A DNA stretch of 64,000 nucleotides from Acanthopleura granulata (lineage: Eukaryota > Mollusca > Polyplacophora > Chitonida > Chitonidae). The stretch is from positions 20,428,007-20,492,006 of the forward strand of contig JABBOT010000004.1 in the NCBI GenBank assembly GCA_016165875.1, read 5' to 3'. The position numbers were made by a program, and so were the translations under genes. Every line of letters begins with the position of its first letter. The first letter of the stretch is position 1. Shown in pieces: positions 52,201 through 63,050 of the stretch. The notes beneath the pieces were generated by a model. It ran no database searches. It saw only the letters and a program-made list of their open reading frames with translations, and was not told the DNA's origin.

Positions 52201-55200
52201 AGCCCAATCTATTAATCACATCTCACCTCTTCTGTGGTAAGCCATGTGCACCTTGGCTGGTTTTCTGGGAGAGGCACTGGCTGAAAAACCTGGTGGTAAT
52301 CGAACATGAGCTAATGCCAGAATGGTTGGGCGGCTTCTAAAGTGACCGAAAGGAGTGGTGGCAAAATATAAGCGGACACCTGTAAAAAAGGTAAAAGGCA
52401 AAGTGGTTACACCTCTCTTTTCTGCTTTTAATACCAAGCTCTAAATATAAAGTAATTTAAAGACAATTCTGTTCTTAATAAGTGTCTTACAACATTGCTA
52501 AACTTAACGTTCAACTCCACTACACTTGATGAAAGTAACCTTTTAATACCTGGGAAAAGATATGCTAAATCATATGGCACATTTATCACCATTAAGTTCA
52601 CCTTTATGGATTTTTTTTAAGATGTTAGATCTCCCCATTTAACTTTTGCATATTAACACAAGTTCTTAACCAGTGACCCATGCAATAAATAAATGTACTT
52701 ATATGTAAACCTGTGTATCCTTCATAAAAGGGAAACATATATTTCCTCACCTGCTTTTGTCACAGCCACTAAATGAAGATTGCTGGACTCTGACCTTGTT
52801 AACGGAGCCAGGTGAACAATGGGCTTGAAGTTGGATCGGTCTATTGTTCTGTTCCAAAACAAAATGCACTTAATACAAATATAATGACAAACCAATGGTA
52901 ATTTTCTTGTCAGTAAGTTTATTGTTCATCATTTTCTACACAATTTGTTATAACAAGATGTCAGCACTAAGCAGGATCGTCTCAGTGCAGTCATATTAAC
53001 AACCCTGCTTGACGAGAATTCCAGGCTGATGACATTAAGTCCAACTATACCCCATGTTGGATCCAGGAAATTTTCTAGGGTTCTTGTTTGGTTTTTTTAA
53101 AACATTCTCATCAAGCACAGAGAAACAAAATGGATCACAATAGCTGAACATGTACAAGCAAATGCGACATCCGTGATCCGCTCACACATTCTCTACACCA
53201 ACACACTAGCCTCATGTTCACAAAACCACCAGTAGTCTGTCTGTTAATCTGTAATTCGCCACTATATTGTTCACCATCTTTTGTGGGTTACTCAGATATA
53301 TTTTGAGGTACCAATTTAATAACGAAAACATTTCATATTTTTTTGGCCTCATTGATATGGTAGAAAAGTCCTTTTAACCGACACAAGATCCTTTATCCAT
53401 ACCTGTCACAGTGTATGGACAGCATGCACACCAAAGTTACTTATTCTTGACTTTAGCGCTTATGCCCGAAATAAGATTAAAGCAAGTTACACGTAGGTGC
53501 TAACAAGGCAGGTGCTCTTCCACAACTCCAACACCAGCATTATCTGAGCCAAATATTTCTGCAACAGGGTGTCGTCATAAAACTCTAAGGTGAATTTTAT
53601 TAACCACTAAGAAATTCAAAAGGACAGAGTAGACAGCCACCGTTCTTATTGGATGTAGGCAGCAACTAACAGAGGAGTTCAATACAGAACATGTCTGACT
53701 GTTCTGTCACAAAGAAAGCAGACCCATACATGCCCATGAAAATTCTCCACTTCATTCATCATATCTGGTTGACTTATTTCCACCAGCAGGACTAAGGTGG
53801 TGAAAGGTTGGAAGGGGAGACAAATCATCTGGAACTAAAATATTTCCCTTCTCTGTGGGTTGTCCTTTGAGTCCAGGAAGCCAGGCAGAGTTAGGTAAAG
53901 AACCTAATCATACACCACACCTGGCAAACCTTATTACTTAAAACATAAGCGGAATCAGGACTATTCAACCAAAAGGCATTGTTGACTACCACAACACTAG
54001 TAGTCATAATTCACACCTGTTACCTAATTTTTTCAACTAGATTTTCTCAGTACATTAAGTACAGAATAACATCTGCTATTTCATCACATATGCGACTCTC
54101 ACACCCAAACACTCACCTTGCTACCTGGGAAGCCTGCTCAACAATAGAATCTAAGGTTAAGGAAGTCACCTGACACATCCCTTTTCCATCAGCTCCCAAG
54201 TCACAGACCTAAACAGGAACACAAAAACACAAGCACATCTCCCTAATTATAACACTTTTCATTACAATACATGGTACAACACAGCCATGTGTAACTTGTG
54301 AATTTTTCTAGTTGTACCCATCTGCACATGATGTCAATATATAAAACCTTAAAAACCTTTAGATTTTGTGTCTTCCTCGCACTTAAAGGCTTAATTTTCA
54401 TGTGAGTATTCAATGATATACTGATTTAGCTTACAATTAACATCAAGGGTCACACTGTCCATTTCTACCATATATATGTGCATGTTGTTGTATGGCAGAT
54501 GGCATTTACATTTTGCATGGGGTCAAAAATCTTGAAATTATGCCACTTAAGGGGCAGAAAAAAGCCAAGAATTAATATTAGGCAACTGTATCAACAGTTC
54601 ACTCATCTTATAAGTACAGAGATGTAAGGGCTGTCATTTGTTTCTAAGTGGACTTCAAATCATGGTAAAATCTCACTTTGAGTTACATGTACTTTGAGTA
54701 TATCTGATGAGCCTCACTTAGCTTACAGAGTGATTTGGGAAGTTATGTGTGAAAACCCACTTAAAAAACTTTCATAAAACCATGCCCAGAAACTGGGAGG
54801 GACAACATATGTTTGTTCAGCTTTATTCTCCTTGGAACATAACATGAGTGATTTCGTATAATCACGTCTTCATGGGCAATCAGATATGTTATTTACATTC
54901 AGATCTGTTTCAAGGCAAATAATTTCATGAACTGTATTATCAGGTGACAGACTGAAATGCTCTGGCAATGTAATTGCCGAAATGGCAAGTTTTTATTTGT
55001 GATACAGGCATTTACCACGAAAGCACAGAGAAAGATTTGGCAATGAGGAACATTCCCCCATCTTTTCAGGGAGCCCTGTCCACAAATCAAATGCAGAGAA
55101 CCAAGGAAAGGCAAGCTGACTGGAAACCTTAATAATTTTATGCCATCTAAAGTTATACATGAAGCCACAATATGCACACTGAGCTCACCTTTATGGTGCA

Positions 55201-58200
55201 TTTGTCTGACAATGCATACAGAATGTTTCGAGAGCTGTCAACTGCTATCTGCACAATGGGGTCTAAAAGAAATCAGAATACTTCGCAATGATAAGAAACA
55301 CAGTGTAGATCTACTAATTCACATAGGTTAAAAAATACAAAGCTGATGACATTATTCTTTAATTTATGACAAAATCTATGGTTATCTTCATACATTCAAG
55401 AGATAGACAACACATCATTCAAAGATCATTATTTGTTTTGCAAGAAGTTTCAAAATAGCTAAATATTGGTTAACACAAACCGTCCTCGCCAAGGGAAAAA
55501 AGCAAGAATGATGGCACGAGGTAGGACAAGAAGCCAGTTGTATGGTTGATTAGCCTGCAGTTACGGCTGAACCAGCCTTCATCAGCCTGTAATATAAACA
55601 GAGGTTGACCACACAAAGTAAGACAGAAAACAACAAAGACTGAACACAAAAATCATTTTTTTTCTTGAATAAGAGTTTAATTTCCACACCATTAATATTT
55701 ATTCCTATGTTTGGAGTGTAAACAAGTTTTAGACAAGTTCTTAAAAGTTCACTAATATTTATGGGATGGAAAGACTTCATCACATTTATTCAAGATTTGC
55801 AGCTCTGAGATTCCCAGTACGTTTTCACAGTGAAAATGACAGTACTTCAGCAACGCACACATGTTTATTGCGCTACTAAAGTGAACCAGATAAACAAAAT
55901 ATGCAAATATCAAGTAACATTTAACTCTACAGACTGGTAATGCTGTAGTCTAATATTTAAAAGATATTCTTCAAGGTACTGTATAATAACTCACATGTAT
56001 ATTTAAACTGATGAAAATTTAACTGTTTTCCATTTACTGAGTGTAAAAAGTGTGTTTTCTGTTTCTTAATTTGGACGTTATAATTCTCCTGTCCAAACAA
56101 AAGGTTTTCTGGCTCTAACAGGTGCTCAAAACCGAAATACGACAAATGTGGTCATAAACTCTACTCATTTATTCATTCATTCATTCGAACTTCTAAGAGA
56201 GTTTGAAACACAGTTTTACTATGAAATCCTATTAATTATGCCTTAAACATATAAGCTATAAACTTACTTGAAACAGTATTAGGGTAAAACTGTAATACTT
56301 GTGTTATGTTTTAGGTGGTGAGTTAAAACAGTAGTACAACATTGGCATATCTGACATGGCATGACTTAAAGAGATACAGAAAGTAATGGCTACCAGGATA
56401 CTTCACAGTGTCGCAAACCTAAGCTAATATGAGAAGTGTGCAATTTGGAAGACTTTCAACGACTATAATAAAGAAATAAATGAATTTATTTATACAGTGT
56501 TTAGGGTTGTATCAAGGTTGTTATTTTGAATCATTCTGCAACAAAGAAAATGATATTGGCCTGAACCTTATGAGTCTGTTGGTGATCAGATCTGCCAGCT
56601 ACAAGTGGACATGAGGCCTCCATCCAGTTTCCAGATCTTGATTGTGTCTTACGGCGAGCCTACACTAAATCCAAAACATGGAATAAAACAAAACTGAAAC
56701 TTTAACTTCTTATTTAGTCTCCGATGGTGTTCTTATGATTTTTCGGTCTTTCAAAAGACTCCAATCATGTAAATAGGTATTCAACAGAAAAAACTGCTGG
56801 GATCGTCTACACTGAATAAAGATTCCGTCCATAAAAGAATTTAAATTGATGTGGCCTCAAGAGTCCTATTTATGTGGCCAGAACAGGTAAAGTACCTGAT
56901 AAACCAGTTCGTAGAGGGAGCCATCTTTGCCCGCTAGGAATATCCTGCCATTGTCCGTGCTGGTGATGGAGAGCATGTGCTTATCCGTGGGCACAGAGAA
57001 GAGTGGGCTGGGCATTAGGTGCATTTCCCCATCATGAAAATCACCTGGACTACCTATTTAACAAAACCATTTTAAGTCCGCTCAACAAATCTCATGAGTG
57101 TACATGTATAACCAAAGTAAAGAACACCTAGTATGGCACAGACTTTTTGCTTTTGAGTACCTCTGCTAATGACAGGATTTCTCCACAAGTATTACCACCT
57201 AGAATCCTTAGTTTTCTGTCAAAATTAATTAATAAATTAAAACAGTAAACTTTCGTCTCCTATAGATTGACAATCACAACAAAATGGCTGATTGTAAACT
57301 TACCGTCTTGTGGTCTTTTAAAAGTAATGCCCAGTAATACGACATCAACAGCAGTTGCCACACACAAAAGATACTGAATGTGGGGCTGAAATATGCCTGA
57401 AAAAGAAAACATTCACCAACATTAACACTTCATTTGTCTGTAAACATTTTGTGATGTATCTTAAAACCCTCCACACAAAATGTCAAATCAAAGTCAAGCC
57501 ACCTAGCAATGTGGCATTAACTAATGACTACAGATTGGTTTTTCACAACAAGTCAAGACACATTCAATGAATAAGTAAGAAAAAGTGTAGTCACACTGTA
57601 TGTGTGTTTTACTAGTTGCCTTAGATAGGTAATAGATACAACACACTTTTACAAACCTGGTTTTGGTGGCACCAAAGATGCGGTCATAATAGTCTCAGTC
57701 AAACCATCAAAATAAGCCAAATCTCTCCTGAAACATGCACAGTATACGTATTCACTTAAATCAACAATTTATTCACTACAATAAGCATTAAGCTAGGCTT
57801 TTTGTATGTTAAAATTTGTTTTATCACTTCCTTGTAATACGACACGCGAAAAGTTTACTATTTTGTATATCTTAAATATAGGAAAAACTTACCCGTTTTC
57901 ATATCGCCAGATGAAGATATCACTGTCAATTGTCAGCCAAACTCGTTCAATTTCTGGGAAGAATCCAGTTGTGCACCTGCATTGCATGCCTTCAGATAAT
58001 TAAGGTTTGCAAATATTTCATTCTGTGCCCGGATGTTTTCCAACTAACATGCTGGGATATTACCACAATAATGCGGAACATATAATTGATTCAACAATTA
58101 CTGTTTTTTACCTTTACTTCAACCTGTAAAAGCACTTTCAGAAGCACACAAAGGCATTAAAATATACCAACACTTCAATTTTTCTGATAAAAAATTAATC

Positions 58201-59964
58201 ACGCTTCCCAAAGAAAAAAACAGTTACCAGCTGTCTTTCCCTGACCTCCCTATCATTTCCTATTAGACAGTAGCTATAAGTGCCAGGAGAGAAAAACCAA
58301 GGTTACGGGGTACAATTCAACTCACGTTGGGCTCCTGCATACATGATTGATACTACTGATATCAATCATGATATTCATCAGCCAAAACAGAAAAGTTGAA
58401 TAATTGATCAGGACCAGTTATATCACAGGGTAAATGTATGTAATTTCTGACAAAATTGTATTGATACAATTTCTGTGCAGGTCATGCTCTACAGGTACAT
58501 ACATTTAGCTTGTGAAGGATGCAAAACAGGTAATGGATAAACGTCCTAATAAACAGAAAGAACCATAACATCACTGCTATTTCTGACATCCCCATACACA
58601 TCACTATTAAGATGCTTCATAGACAAAAACAAAAGATACGCCCGAACTGCTCTACTAACTCAGGAGGAAGTGGCACCCGTTTAACATCACTCAGTTCACG
58701 CAAGGTATCCATACCCACATGAGCATCAATCAAACTAGGATAGTCAAAATCCTGAAGGCCACTCACATTTGGCTGATCTGAAAATATGAGCGATGTCCAG
58801 ATTAGCTTACAGAAGATTTACCTCTAAGTAGAAGAAATCATGAATTTGTGTAAACATCTATTTATGACAGGGACTAATTAAAAAATGACTGCTTTCAAAA
58901 ACAATCTAGATTTTACTTTTCTTCAATGACCTCACCCCTTGCAAGATGTTATTAGTTTTAATTACATCATGTAATTTTTCAGAACATACATTAACACTGC
59001 GAGGTCAGATTTCATTAGTGGAAGAAACAAGAATGGCCAGAGAGAAATTCTAGCCCTCAACAAGTAACAGAGTGTGGGATGAAATTTCTGAGGATTTTCA
59101 CCACCAGGATTAAGCTCAATGTATGTGCCATATTGGTGAAATGCAAGTCAGATAGTTAAGACAATTTTGTGGTTGGAAAACTGAACACTTCCATTTAAAT
59201 AGAAGTCATTTTCAACCACAGAAATAAGTATACTCAACTTGGCAGATGAAAACTAAATTTCTAAAGACCATAACACTATTTTCCACTGATAATAATAATG
59301 GTAATAGAGTCAAACCTGTACCTGTAATACAGTCAAACTGTCATATACAGCCACTTTTTTCATCTCCTTCACTGGCCACATACAACAGGTTTGACTATAT
59401 GTTTACTAGTTCTGATAACAAAGAGTGTAGACCTGTTTTCTCTAAATTTTCTAAATATAGATACATGTTAACAGATGAAGCTGTGAAGTATAATAATGTA
59501 TAATATGTAATTATATAGATCAATAGATAATTATTTACTATGGAACATAAAATCAACCTTGGTTTACAAAACAAACGTTAATTCAATTCAGTTTCCAAAC
59601 CGTCGAGTAAAATTTTTTTAAACTGAATTTAGCTCCTCCCAAGATTCTTTGAATGCTGGTGTGTAAAATTTGGACTTGGATTCCTGCTTGCGATACCTTC
59701 TACTGGGTCACATAAGTATTATCGACAGTGGAGGCATCACGGTTTTGAGTGGAATCTACAATAATATGTGTTAAAGGCAACCATTCCAGTAAACCAGAAC
59801 AGGTCGACTGACTTACTATGTGCAGGCACTCTCAGAAGATCGGCCAAGTCGAGGTACATTCTGTCTTCTTGGAGGGCTCGATCAATCAGCTGTGCAGCCG
59901 ATTCCATCAGGTCCTGACTGCTGGGCAGTGAGAATGTCATGGAGGGCAGCATTGAGGCCATCAT
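25230..59964 (-). CDS. NUP155: Nuclear pore complex protein Nup155 (36 coding exons, 1383 aa)
   Basis: Large inner-ring scaffold nucleoporin that links the pore membrane to the Nup93/Nup35 subcomplex. Exons in gene order: 59964-59817, 58777-58640, 57989-57893, 57727-57657, 57396-57304, 57053-56896, 55586-55481, 55262-55189, 54208-54117, 52848-52751, 52379-52227, 51499-51399, 50914-50744, 49487-49377, 48852-48790, 48106-47995, 46710-46615, 44650-44527, 44002-43936, 43052-42940, 42244-42150, 41441-41308, 40959-40900, 40485-40354, 39196-39119, 38324-38128, 36099-35949, 35097-34993, 34735-34581, 34377-34248, 33928-33815, 31732-31612, 31343-31233, 30814-30678, 27268-27162, 25368-25230. All phases agree (4152 nt). 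Diagnostic blocks: [20 protein letters not shown] (N-terminus), [13 protein letters not shown] (83-95), [11 protein letters not shown] (382-392), [12 protein letters not shown] (508 on), [12 protein letters not shown] (to about 1142). N-terminal beta-propeller, then alpha-solenoid; about 1391 aa in human. An in-frame stop precedes the ATG. No breaks seen. Exon 18's acceptor is the least certain. Confidence 0.96.
31055..31200 (+). repeat. SINE-like repeat, 'gtgccctgagtaaa' family
   Basis: ttttatggatgggggaaagt, then agagtgccctgagtaaaccc and caaacatttggcaagacact, lying just below exon 33 of NUP155. It is related to 19088, 21553, 48170 and 51905. Confidence 0.55.
31795..32055 (+). repeat. SINE-like repeat, 'tactcaagaatatttc' family
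   Basis: Nearly full copy: ttttacgctgtactcaagaa, gtatggtgggaagaaaccgg, ggggaaacccatgaacattc, ctggcagaccttcccaccta and gagctggacttgaactcaca. In the NUP155 intron between exons 31 and 32. The - strand open frames here (31823-32119) are repeat shadows. Confidence 0.75.
32440..33050. repeat. Four-copy diverged tandem repeat (about 150-185 bp unit)
   Basis: The phrase tatcttgatgtagtctatac, followed by ttgaaccaa, recurs near 32460, 32607, 32777 and 32961, each followed by aaactgtaggagaa-like and gaaaagttaaca-like segments. Located in the NUP155 intron between exons 31 and 32. The copies are well diverged, so the array is old. Confidence 0.7.
36963..37156. repeat. 194-bp foldback (palindromic) element
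   Basis: Starts AATAAGCC and ends GGCTTATT. The two halves pair over nearly their full length, e.g. ggttttggatgagacagggt on the left against the reverse complement of accctgtctcgtccaaaacc on the right. Arms of about 90 bp surround a small centre near 37059. In the NUP155 intron between exons 26 and 27; no coding capacity. Consistent with a foldback MITE. Confidence 0.8.
38424..38909. mobile_element. hAT-like short inverted-repeat element, longer copy
   Basis: Left end cctggtttccacatgg and right end caggaaccctg are imperfect inverted copies of the CAGGGTTCCCAC type. Inner blocks ttttcaaagactttcaagga and catttcaaggacta are shared with 44852-45125. Non-autonomous, in the NUP155 intron between exons 25 and 26. 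Confidence 0.55.
39336..39735. repeat. 35-bp minisatellite, about 11 copies
   Basis: Unit tgatgcaggctgaagagcca + tgagaacaaccacac, repeated head to tail with a strict 35-bp period in the centre (unit starts 39421, 39456, 39491). Outer copies vary. It lies in the NUP155 intron between exons 24 and 25. Because 35 is not a multiple of 3 and the unit has no - strand stops, all three - frames stay open and give Cys/Ser/His-rich repeats that mimic protein. Confidence 0.95.
40598..40760 (+). repeat. SINE-like repeat, 'tactcaagaatatttc' family
   Basis: atactcaagaatatttcact, tatacgacgac, agtgggaggaaaccaggcag and gctggctgctggcagacctt. Lies between NUP155 exons 23 and 24. The + strand open frames at 40558-40948 are shadows. 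Confidence 0.7.
43411..43482. repeat. Triplicated 24-bp unit
   Basis: Three exact head-to-tail copies of a unit that reads tggcttctaactactcgtgc then acaa, in the NUP155 intron between exons 19 and 20. Identity between copies suggests a recent duplication. Confidence 0.95.
44852..45125. mobile_element. hAT-like MITE, 274 bp
   Basis: Ends catggttcccact and agtgggaaccctg form a 13-bp terminal inverted repeat with one mismatch, of the CAGGGTTCCCAC form common in hAT elements. Flanks tggcaaaa and tgtaaaaa could be an 8-bp target duplication with two changes. Internal ttttcaaggacacaatatcc is shared with 38424-38909. In the NUP155 intron between exons 17 and 18. Confidence 0.6.
46821..46863. repeat. 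Tandem duplication of 21 bp
   Basis: atgaatttgggatttgtaca occurs twice in a row, in the NUP155 intron between exons 16 and 17. Confidence 0.9.
47685..47945 (+). repeat. Unnamed interspersed repeat R3, copy 1
   Basis: Shares with 49570-49855 and 54240-54480 the ordered blocks ttcactacaacat, aatgtgtcccccaaattttt, tgcacacatctgta, ttcagattttaattcttctt, attcaatgatagcc and gttcattcctac. Same orientation in all three. Ends about 50 bp from the donor of NUP155 exon 16. Confidence 0.7.
48170..48420 (+). repeat. SINE-like repeat, 'gtgccctgagtaaa' family
   Basis: tttatggttggagaaaacca, aagtgccccgagtgaaccac and cagccttgggcaagtttggc, preceded by a ttatttatctgattgtacca lead similar to the lead of the other SINE family. 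Upstream of NUP155 exon 16. Confidence 0.6.
49055..49225 (+). repeat. SINE-like repeat, 'tactcaagaatatttc' family (3' part)
   Basis: cagcattacgatggaaagaa, actggacagagcccaaggga, aacccatgaccatccacatg and ctgctggcagaccttctcaa match the middle and 3' part of the 31795 copy. Between NUP155 exons 14 and 15. Confidence 0.65.
49570..49855 (+). repeat. Unnamed interspersed repeat R3, copy 2
   Basis: Blocks cacttcactacaacgtgtgc, aatgtgtctcccaaattttt, cttgcacacatctgtat, cagattttatatcttctttg and attcaatgacagccatgata align with copies 1 and 3. The + strand 157-codon frame 49380-49853 is formed by this repeat plus antisense exon 14 and is not a gene. Confidence 0.7.
50738..50743 (-). other. GC-AG splice donor of NUP155 exon 13
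   Basis: The exon 13 end reads AATTCACAG|GCAAGTGT on the - strand. GCAAGT with a CAG exon end is the textbook strong GC donor. No in-phase GT donor lies nearby, and splicing here to exon 14 keeps the conserved [14 protein letters not shown] junction (human LSAQ-GSLMFHKLRP). Confidence 0.85.
51905..52010 (+). repeat. SINE-like fragment, 'gtgccctgagtaaa' family
   Basis: gaaatctgagtgcccaaagt then aaaccatgaacccatgacaa and tacctgacaaacctttcgac. A degraded copy between NUP155 exons 11 and 12. Confidence 0.5.
54240..54480 (+). repeat. Unnamed interspersed repeat R3, copy 3
   Basis: Diverged copy with acttttcattacaatacatg, acccatctgcacatgatg, cctttagattttgtgtcttc, gtattcaatgatatactgat and tagcttacaattaacatcaa. 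It lies directly upstream of NUP155 exon 9. Confidence 0.6.
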
Positions 59965-59986
59965 GGGTAGAAATCAAAAATGTATC
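59817..59986 (-). other. NUP155 first coding exon including 5' leader
   Basis: Upstream of the ATG at 59964 the - strand reads GGTTGCAG|GATACATTTTTGATTTCTACCC-ATG. A good acceptor at 59987-59989 therefore makes this an internal exon with 22 nt of leader, implying at least one upstream non-coding exon. The leader has an in-frame TGA, so the coding start is fixed at 59964 (or the next Met codon, directly after it). Confidence 0.6.
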
Positions 59987-61669
59987 CTGCAACCAAAATC
60001 AAGTGTTCATACAAGGTGCCTTCAAGTAAAGAATCAGCAATTAAATCACTCCCAGCCTTTTGTTTGCCATCTAGTCCATCTACAGACACTCAGAGTGCTA
60101 TTTCATAATTTTGAAAATAGATAATACTGCCACATAATTCCGAATTGTCACATTTCTTGGCACCCTTAGCTATCACCAAGAAAACGTCTTTAAGCTGTAT
60201 AACCAAAATTAATTGTAGGAAAAACCTGAAATTCAGTTTAATGGAGCAGTGCTATAGGTTAACCCTGTATTCCTTGATGCTGATGGATAGGGATGGGGGT
60301 GGGCCCTACAGTAATTTTAAGGCATTCCCCTGGCCTAGAGTTGTGCAAGTTCTGCATACATGATTTATTCATACTGGGTACATTCAGGTTTTTGGCAAGG
60401 AGCAGGAGCTGATTAATAACATGGGACAATAGGATGGAATGCTGATATTTACAGCTTTATGAGGTTTTATGAACAGGGCAATGAAACCCTCTTATCTCAG
60501 GATCAGACATATTCTGATCACTTTTCCAGAAAAGCTGTCTGTATGGTCAGAAAATTTTTAATTTTAATAAGCTAAAATCTTACTGTTGGCCTATATCTAA
60601 CCGATGCTAAATTTACTTAGTTGACACCTTCAGTAGTTTTCTCACGTAACCACCAATAGTGTGGATGCTCAGAGCAAGTGTAACATCAGTTCAATACTAT
60701 AAATACACTGGCATGTTCATGGACAGAGAGTGACATATGTGACCATGGCACATACAGCGGACATCAAAGCTCTGGTTGCTAACCTTAGTCCAAGTGGTCT
60801 GCCTAGAATTGCACTATTGACGTACACCTAGCAGCTAGTCTATCCTGATGAATTAAAATATATCTACAAATATTATAATATGTTGCATATTTATAATACG
60901 TCCACCAAAACAGTCTCTTTAATGCTTCCTACCTAACATTTTCTCAATCGACTCAATTCCTAGCTGAGGGAATCACATATTTACTGCCTACAACTGGCTT
61001 ATATTAGGCTCAAATCAGTCATTTCTAGACTGCAACCCTGTCAAAATTTTGAATGTCTGCCTTCTTAAAGATTTGTTGTGTGTCAAAAACAGCCATTCGC
61101 ATGGCAAAGAGTCCCTATCACAGACAACACTTGGCAAATCTTGACAAGGCAAACATGATTGTCCATTCAAAATTTTGATAGAAAATAAGAATGGTAGGAA
61201 ATGTTAATAGATGTTCCGTGTGTGAATAAAAAAATGTCTGGGTTTGGGAGATTGAACTCATTATGGATATTGTATCATTAGTACGCAACAATCAATTCAT
61301 GAGGCTTGTTCTAGTTCGCCTGCCTTGCATTGTAAAACATTAAGAGGTAGGTTACCTTTTCATATGATTTTGAATCCAGCTTGCAGATCTGGTAATTTAC
61401 TTCATTTGTTCACTTGTTACTTTTGCCTGGTTAATACATTTACATCTGCATTTCTGTGAAACGTCTATTTGTATAACAGAGTTATCTTTAGCATTTTTAA
61501 ATGCTAGGCACTCTCAGTCTGACTTAAACAAGCCTCATGAACTCGATGTTACATGTTACTAGCAATCCCAAAGCCCATGAGCTGGAGCTGCGTGCAGTGT
61601 TTTTGTTATGGCTGAAAGTTGACCTCAATTCCCCTAAACACAGTGCCCTCCTTGCACCACTGTTTTCTG

Positions 61670-61800
61670 TATAAATACTTTGGCGACACAAACTATATAT
61701 GACCAGGCTTTGACAACAAGCTTCTTGAACCCTGCATCTGTGCTACTTTAGCGCAGGATTTTTTCTCAGGAATGATTTGCAAGCATGTCGTCTGGTTCGG
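61670..61800 (+). promoter_or_regulatory. Possible + strand promoter and first exon inside the NUP155 leader intron
   Basis: A TATAAATA box at 61670-61677 is followed 108 bp later by an ATG at 61785 that opens MSSGS and runs into a strong donor, TCGG|GTAAG at 61801. A short signal like this can arise by chance. I could not find a matching downstream exon before 64000, so any such gene would continue beyond the window or be absent. Confidence 0.25.
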
Positions 61801-62989
61801 GTAAGATGGTTTTTTGTTTCAAAGTAATATACACTATCAAAATGTGCAGCTTATCAAAATTAAAGCACTTTCCTGTAAATTCACAGTGTTTTTAAAAATT
61901 ATCAGTGTGAACTAAGGTGATTATGATACAAAAGGGCATGGGGTGTCTATCTGTTACACACGTAAAAGCTGTAGTGCAATTACTGTAGTAGCTGTCTATG
62001 CAGGAAGCATTGACAGGTACAGATTTCAAACATGAATATTCATTCTAAAGAGGAAATGACTGTGGTGTCTGAACATCAATGTAAGTTTAGGTGTAGGGGT
62101 TGTTTATCTATTTTTTTTTTTAATTAATTTTTTTCATTATTATTTAGTATTTCTAAACCTTTTTTTTAGTCGTAACAGAATATCTGATTAAAGCTACATT
62201 TCCGAAAGTGCTTCACAGTTAATTTAAGGGTTTGAACATTAAACTGTTTACTTCTCATCCTCCTCCTTCACTGCTGCAATGTTTTTTACGTATACAACCA
62301 ATTATCCAACATATAGAACCATATTTTAGTAACTATACATTTTTTCAATCTAATCTCAATGAGGTTATTTTTTATCAGAAATTTTCGTCCAATAAGGAAC
62401 CGCTAAATTTGAGGCTATGAGTTGGTTCCACATCACTGTAGAATTCAGCAGGTTGCATTTTTGTAATAAACAGGTGTTAAGCTTTCCAAATATATACAGT
62501 TTGTTATGGTTTGGACTGTTTTCAAAAACGGTTTCGGAATGCTAATACTGCATGTGGTACAACATCTGATAGAGGCTCATTCCCAAAACCCTGGGCACTT
62601 CAGCCGAGTCGTCAGGCGGTCCTAGGCAGAGAACTCAGCCTAAGTAAGTCAGGATGTATCAACCATAGGCACAGCGTCGACCATATCCTAGAAAATCATG
62701 CGGCATTTGTTGTTGTTGTTGTTGCGTTTCGTTATCACATCTAAAGGGGACGGACGTGCAAAATGAACCGAATATTTTAAACTGAAAAAAATAATTCTAA
62801 AGATGGAGTAAACCCCAATACAAAGTTTAAAGCTCGGCCCGAGTAATGAATACTGTGACAATAAACCTTTCTGAAAGTGATCACATACTTCACGAAGTTC
62901 CCGCAGAAAGCGCCATTTGCACATGTACACGTGCAACGTCGACAGGTATCAGTTCCACTAAACGAATACGAATACCATGCGCAACTCAC

Positions 62990-63050
62990 CGAGTCATGGA
63001 GAACTAAAAAGAGCGCCGCTAAGGGGAGTTAATTGGGACGAGGTTATTAT
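62990..63050 (-). other. Putative NUP155 5' non-coding exon
   Basis: The - strand reads ...GGCGCTCTTTTTAGTTCTCCATGACTCG|GTGAGTTGCG, a strong donor at 62984-62989. Spliced to the acceptor at 59986 it would create a six-codon upstream ORF (ATG ACT CGG ATA CAT TTT TGA) before the NUP155 start. The 5' limit is a guess; the transcription start is unknown. Confidence 0.4.

Noticed and set aside
60744..60830. A 28-codon frame (MAHTADIKALVANLSPSG...) after a TATAAATA-like string near 60697
   Set aside because: Too short to support, ends at a stop without a donor, and no recognised similarity.
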